The position numbers and the translations under genes were made by a program. From Lachnoanaerobaculum sp. OBRC5-5 (GTDB taxonomy: Bacteria; Bacillota; Clostridia; Lachnospirales; Lachnospiraceae), in NCBI RefSeq assembly GCF_000296385.1, contig NZ_JH815185.1, positions 952,865-1,008,423 of the forward strand: DNA of 55,559 nucleotides. Reading direction: 5' to 3'. A model generated the notes under the pieces. That model worked only from the letters and a program-made list of their open reading frames with translations, ran no database searches and was not told the origin of the DNA. Of this stretch, positions 53,437-55,559 are shown one piece after another (the first letter of the stretch is position 1; every line of letters begins with the position of its first letter).

Positions 53437-55559
<2,123 letters not shown>

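Overview
The window is AT-rich Firmicutes DNA. Low G+C, classic sigma-A promoters, strong AGGAGG ribosome sites, a cell-wall-binding repeat protein, the long clostridial type of PRPP synthetase, a TGS-domain nucleoside kinase and the order rpmE-DUF1385-prmC-prfA all point to Clostridia, most likely Lachnospiraceae. I cannot name the species from the sequence alone. Nearly all genes are on the minus strand; only rqcH (1653-3395), prs (23395-24570) and an IS3 remnant are on the plus strand.

Layout. 1-1029: 5' part of a surface protein with cell-wall-binding repeats. 1653-3395: rqcH (ribosome rescue). 10440-3418 (minus): a housekeeping run of radical SAM/PDZ protein (DUF512), der, plsY, gpsA and mgtA. 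20499-10490 (minus): a carbohydrate or organophosphate ABC operon with a consensus promoter whose spacer is filled by a palindromic operator. Its genes are a binding lipoprotein, two permeases, a calcineurin-like phosphoesterase, an MBL-fold hydrolase, a GDPD-like phosphodiesterase, an unusual regulator that joins a LacI repressor to a solute-binding-protein domain, an unknown protein and MgtC. 22946-20658: a GH2 glycosidase. 31506-25697: rpmE, DUF1385, prmC, prfA, ilvE and a nucleoside kinase.

31560-44240 is an accessory island and the most interesting part. It holds a tandem array of at least twelve copies of one uncharacterised small acidic protein family of about 155-163 residues. The copies fall into three subtypes, here called A, B and C, and several are truncated, frameshifted or chimeric. 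Between them lie an RNA 2'-phosphotransferase (KptA/Tpt1), a SUKH-like immunity protein, deletion scars of an ancestral SUKH-KptA gene pair, a polymorphic-toxin C-terminus with an Imm74-like immunity gene, further toxin and immunity fragments, a DNA methylase fragment, a truncated IS3 element, a recombinase tail and an ORF6N protein. The best reading is a hot spot where orphan immunity genes accumulate by tandem duplication and recombination.

50762-44258 (minus): a dipeptide/oligopeptide ABC operon followed by a YitT-family membrane protein. 52936-50785: an NlpC/P60 cell-wall hydrolase with SH3 domains. 53023-55559: tRNA-Leu, tRNA-Cys and tRNA-Asn behind their own promoter, then the 3' part of a 23S rRNA gene that runs off the window. 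No 5S gene lies between the 23S and the tRNAs.
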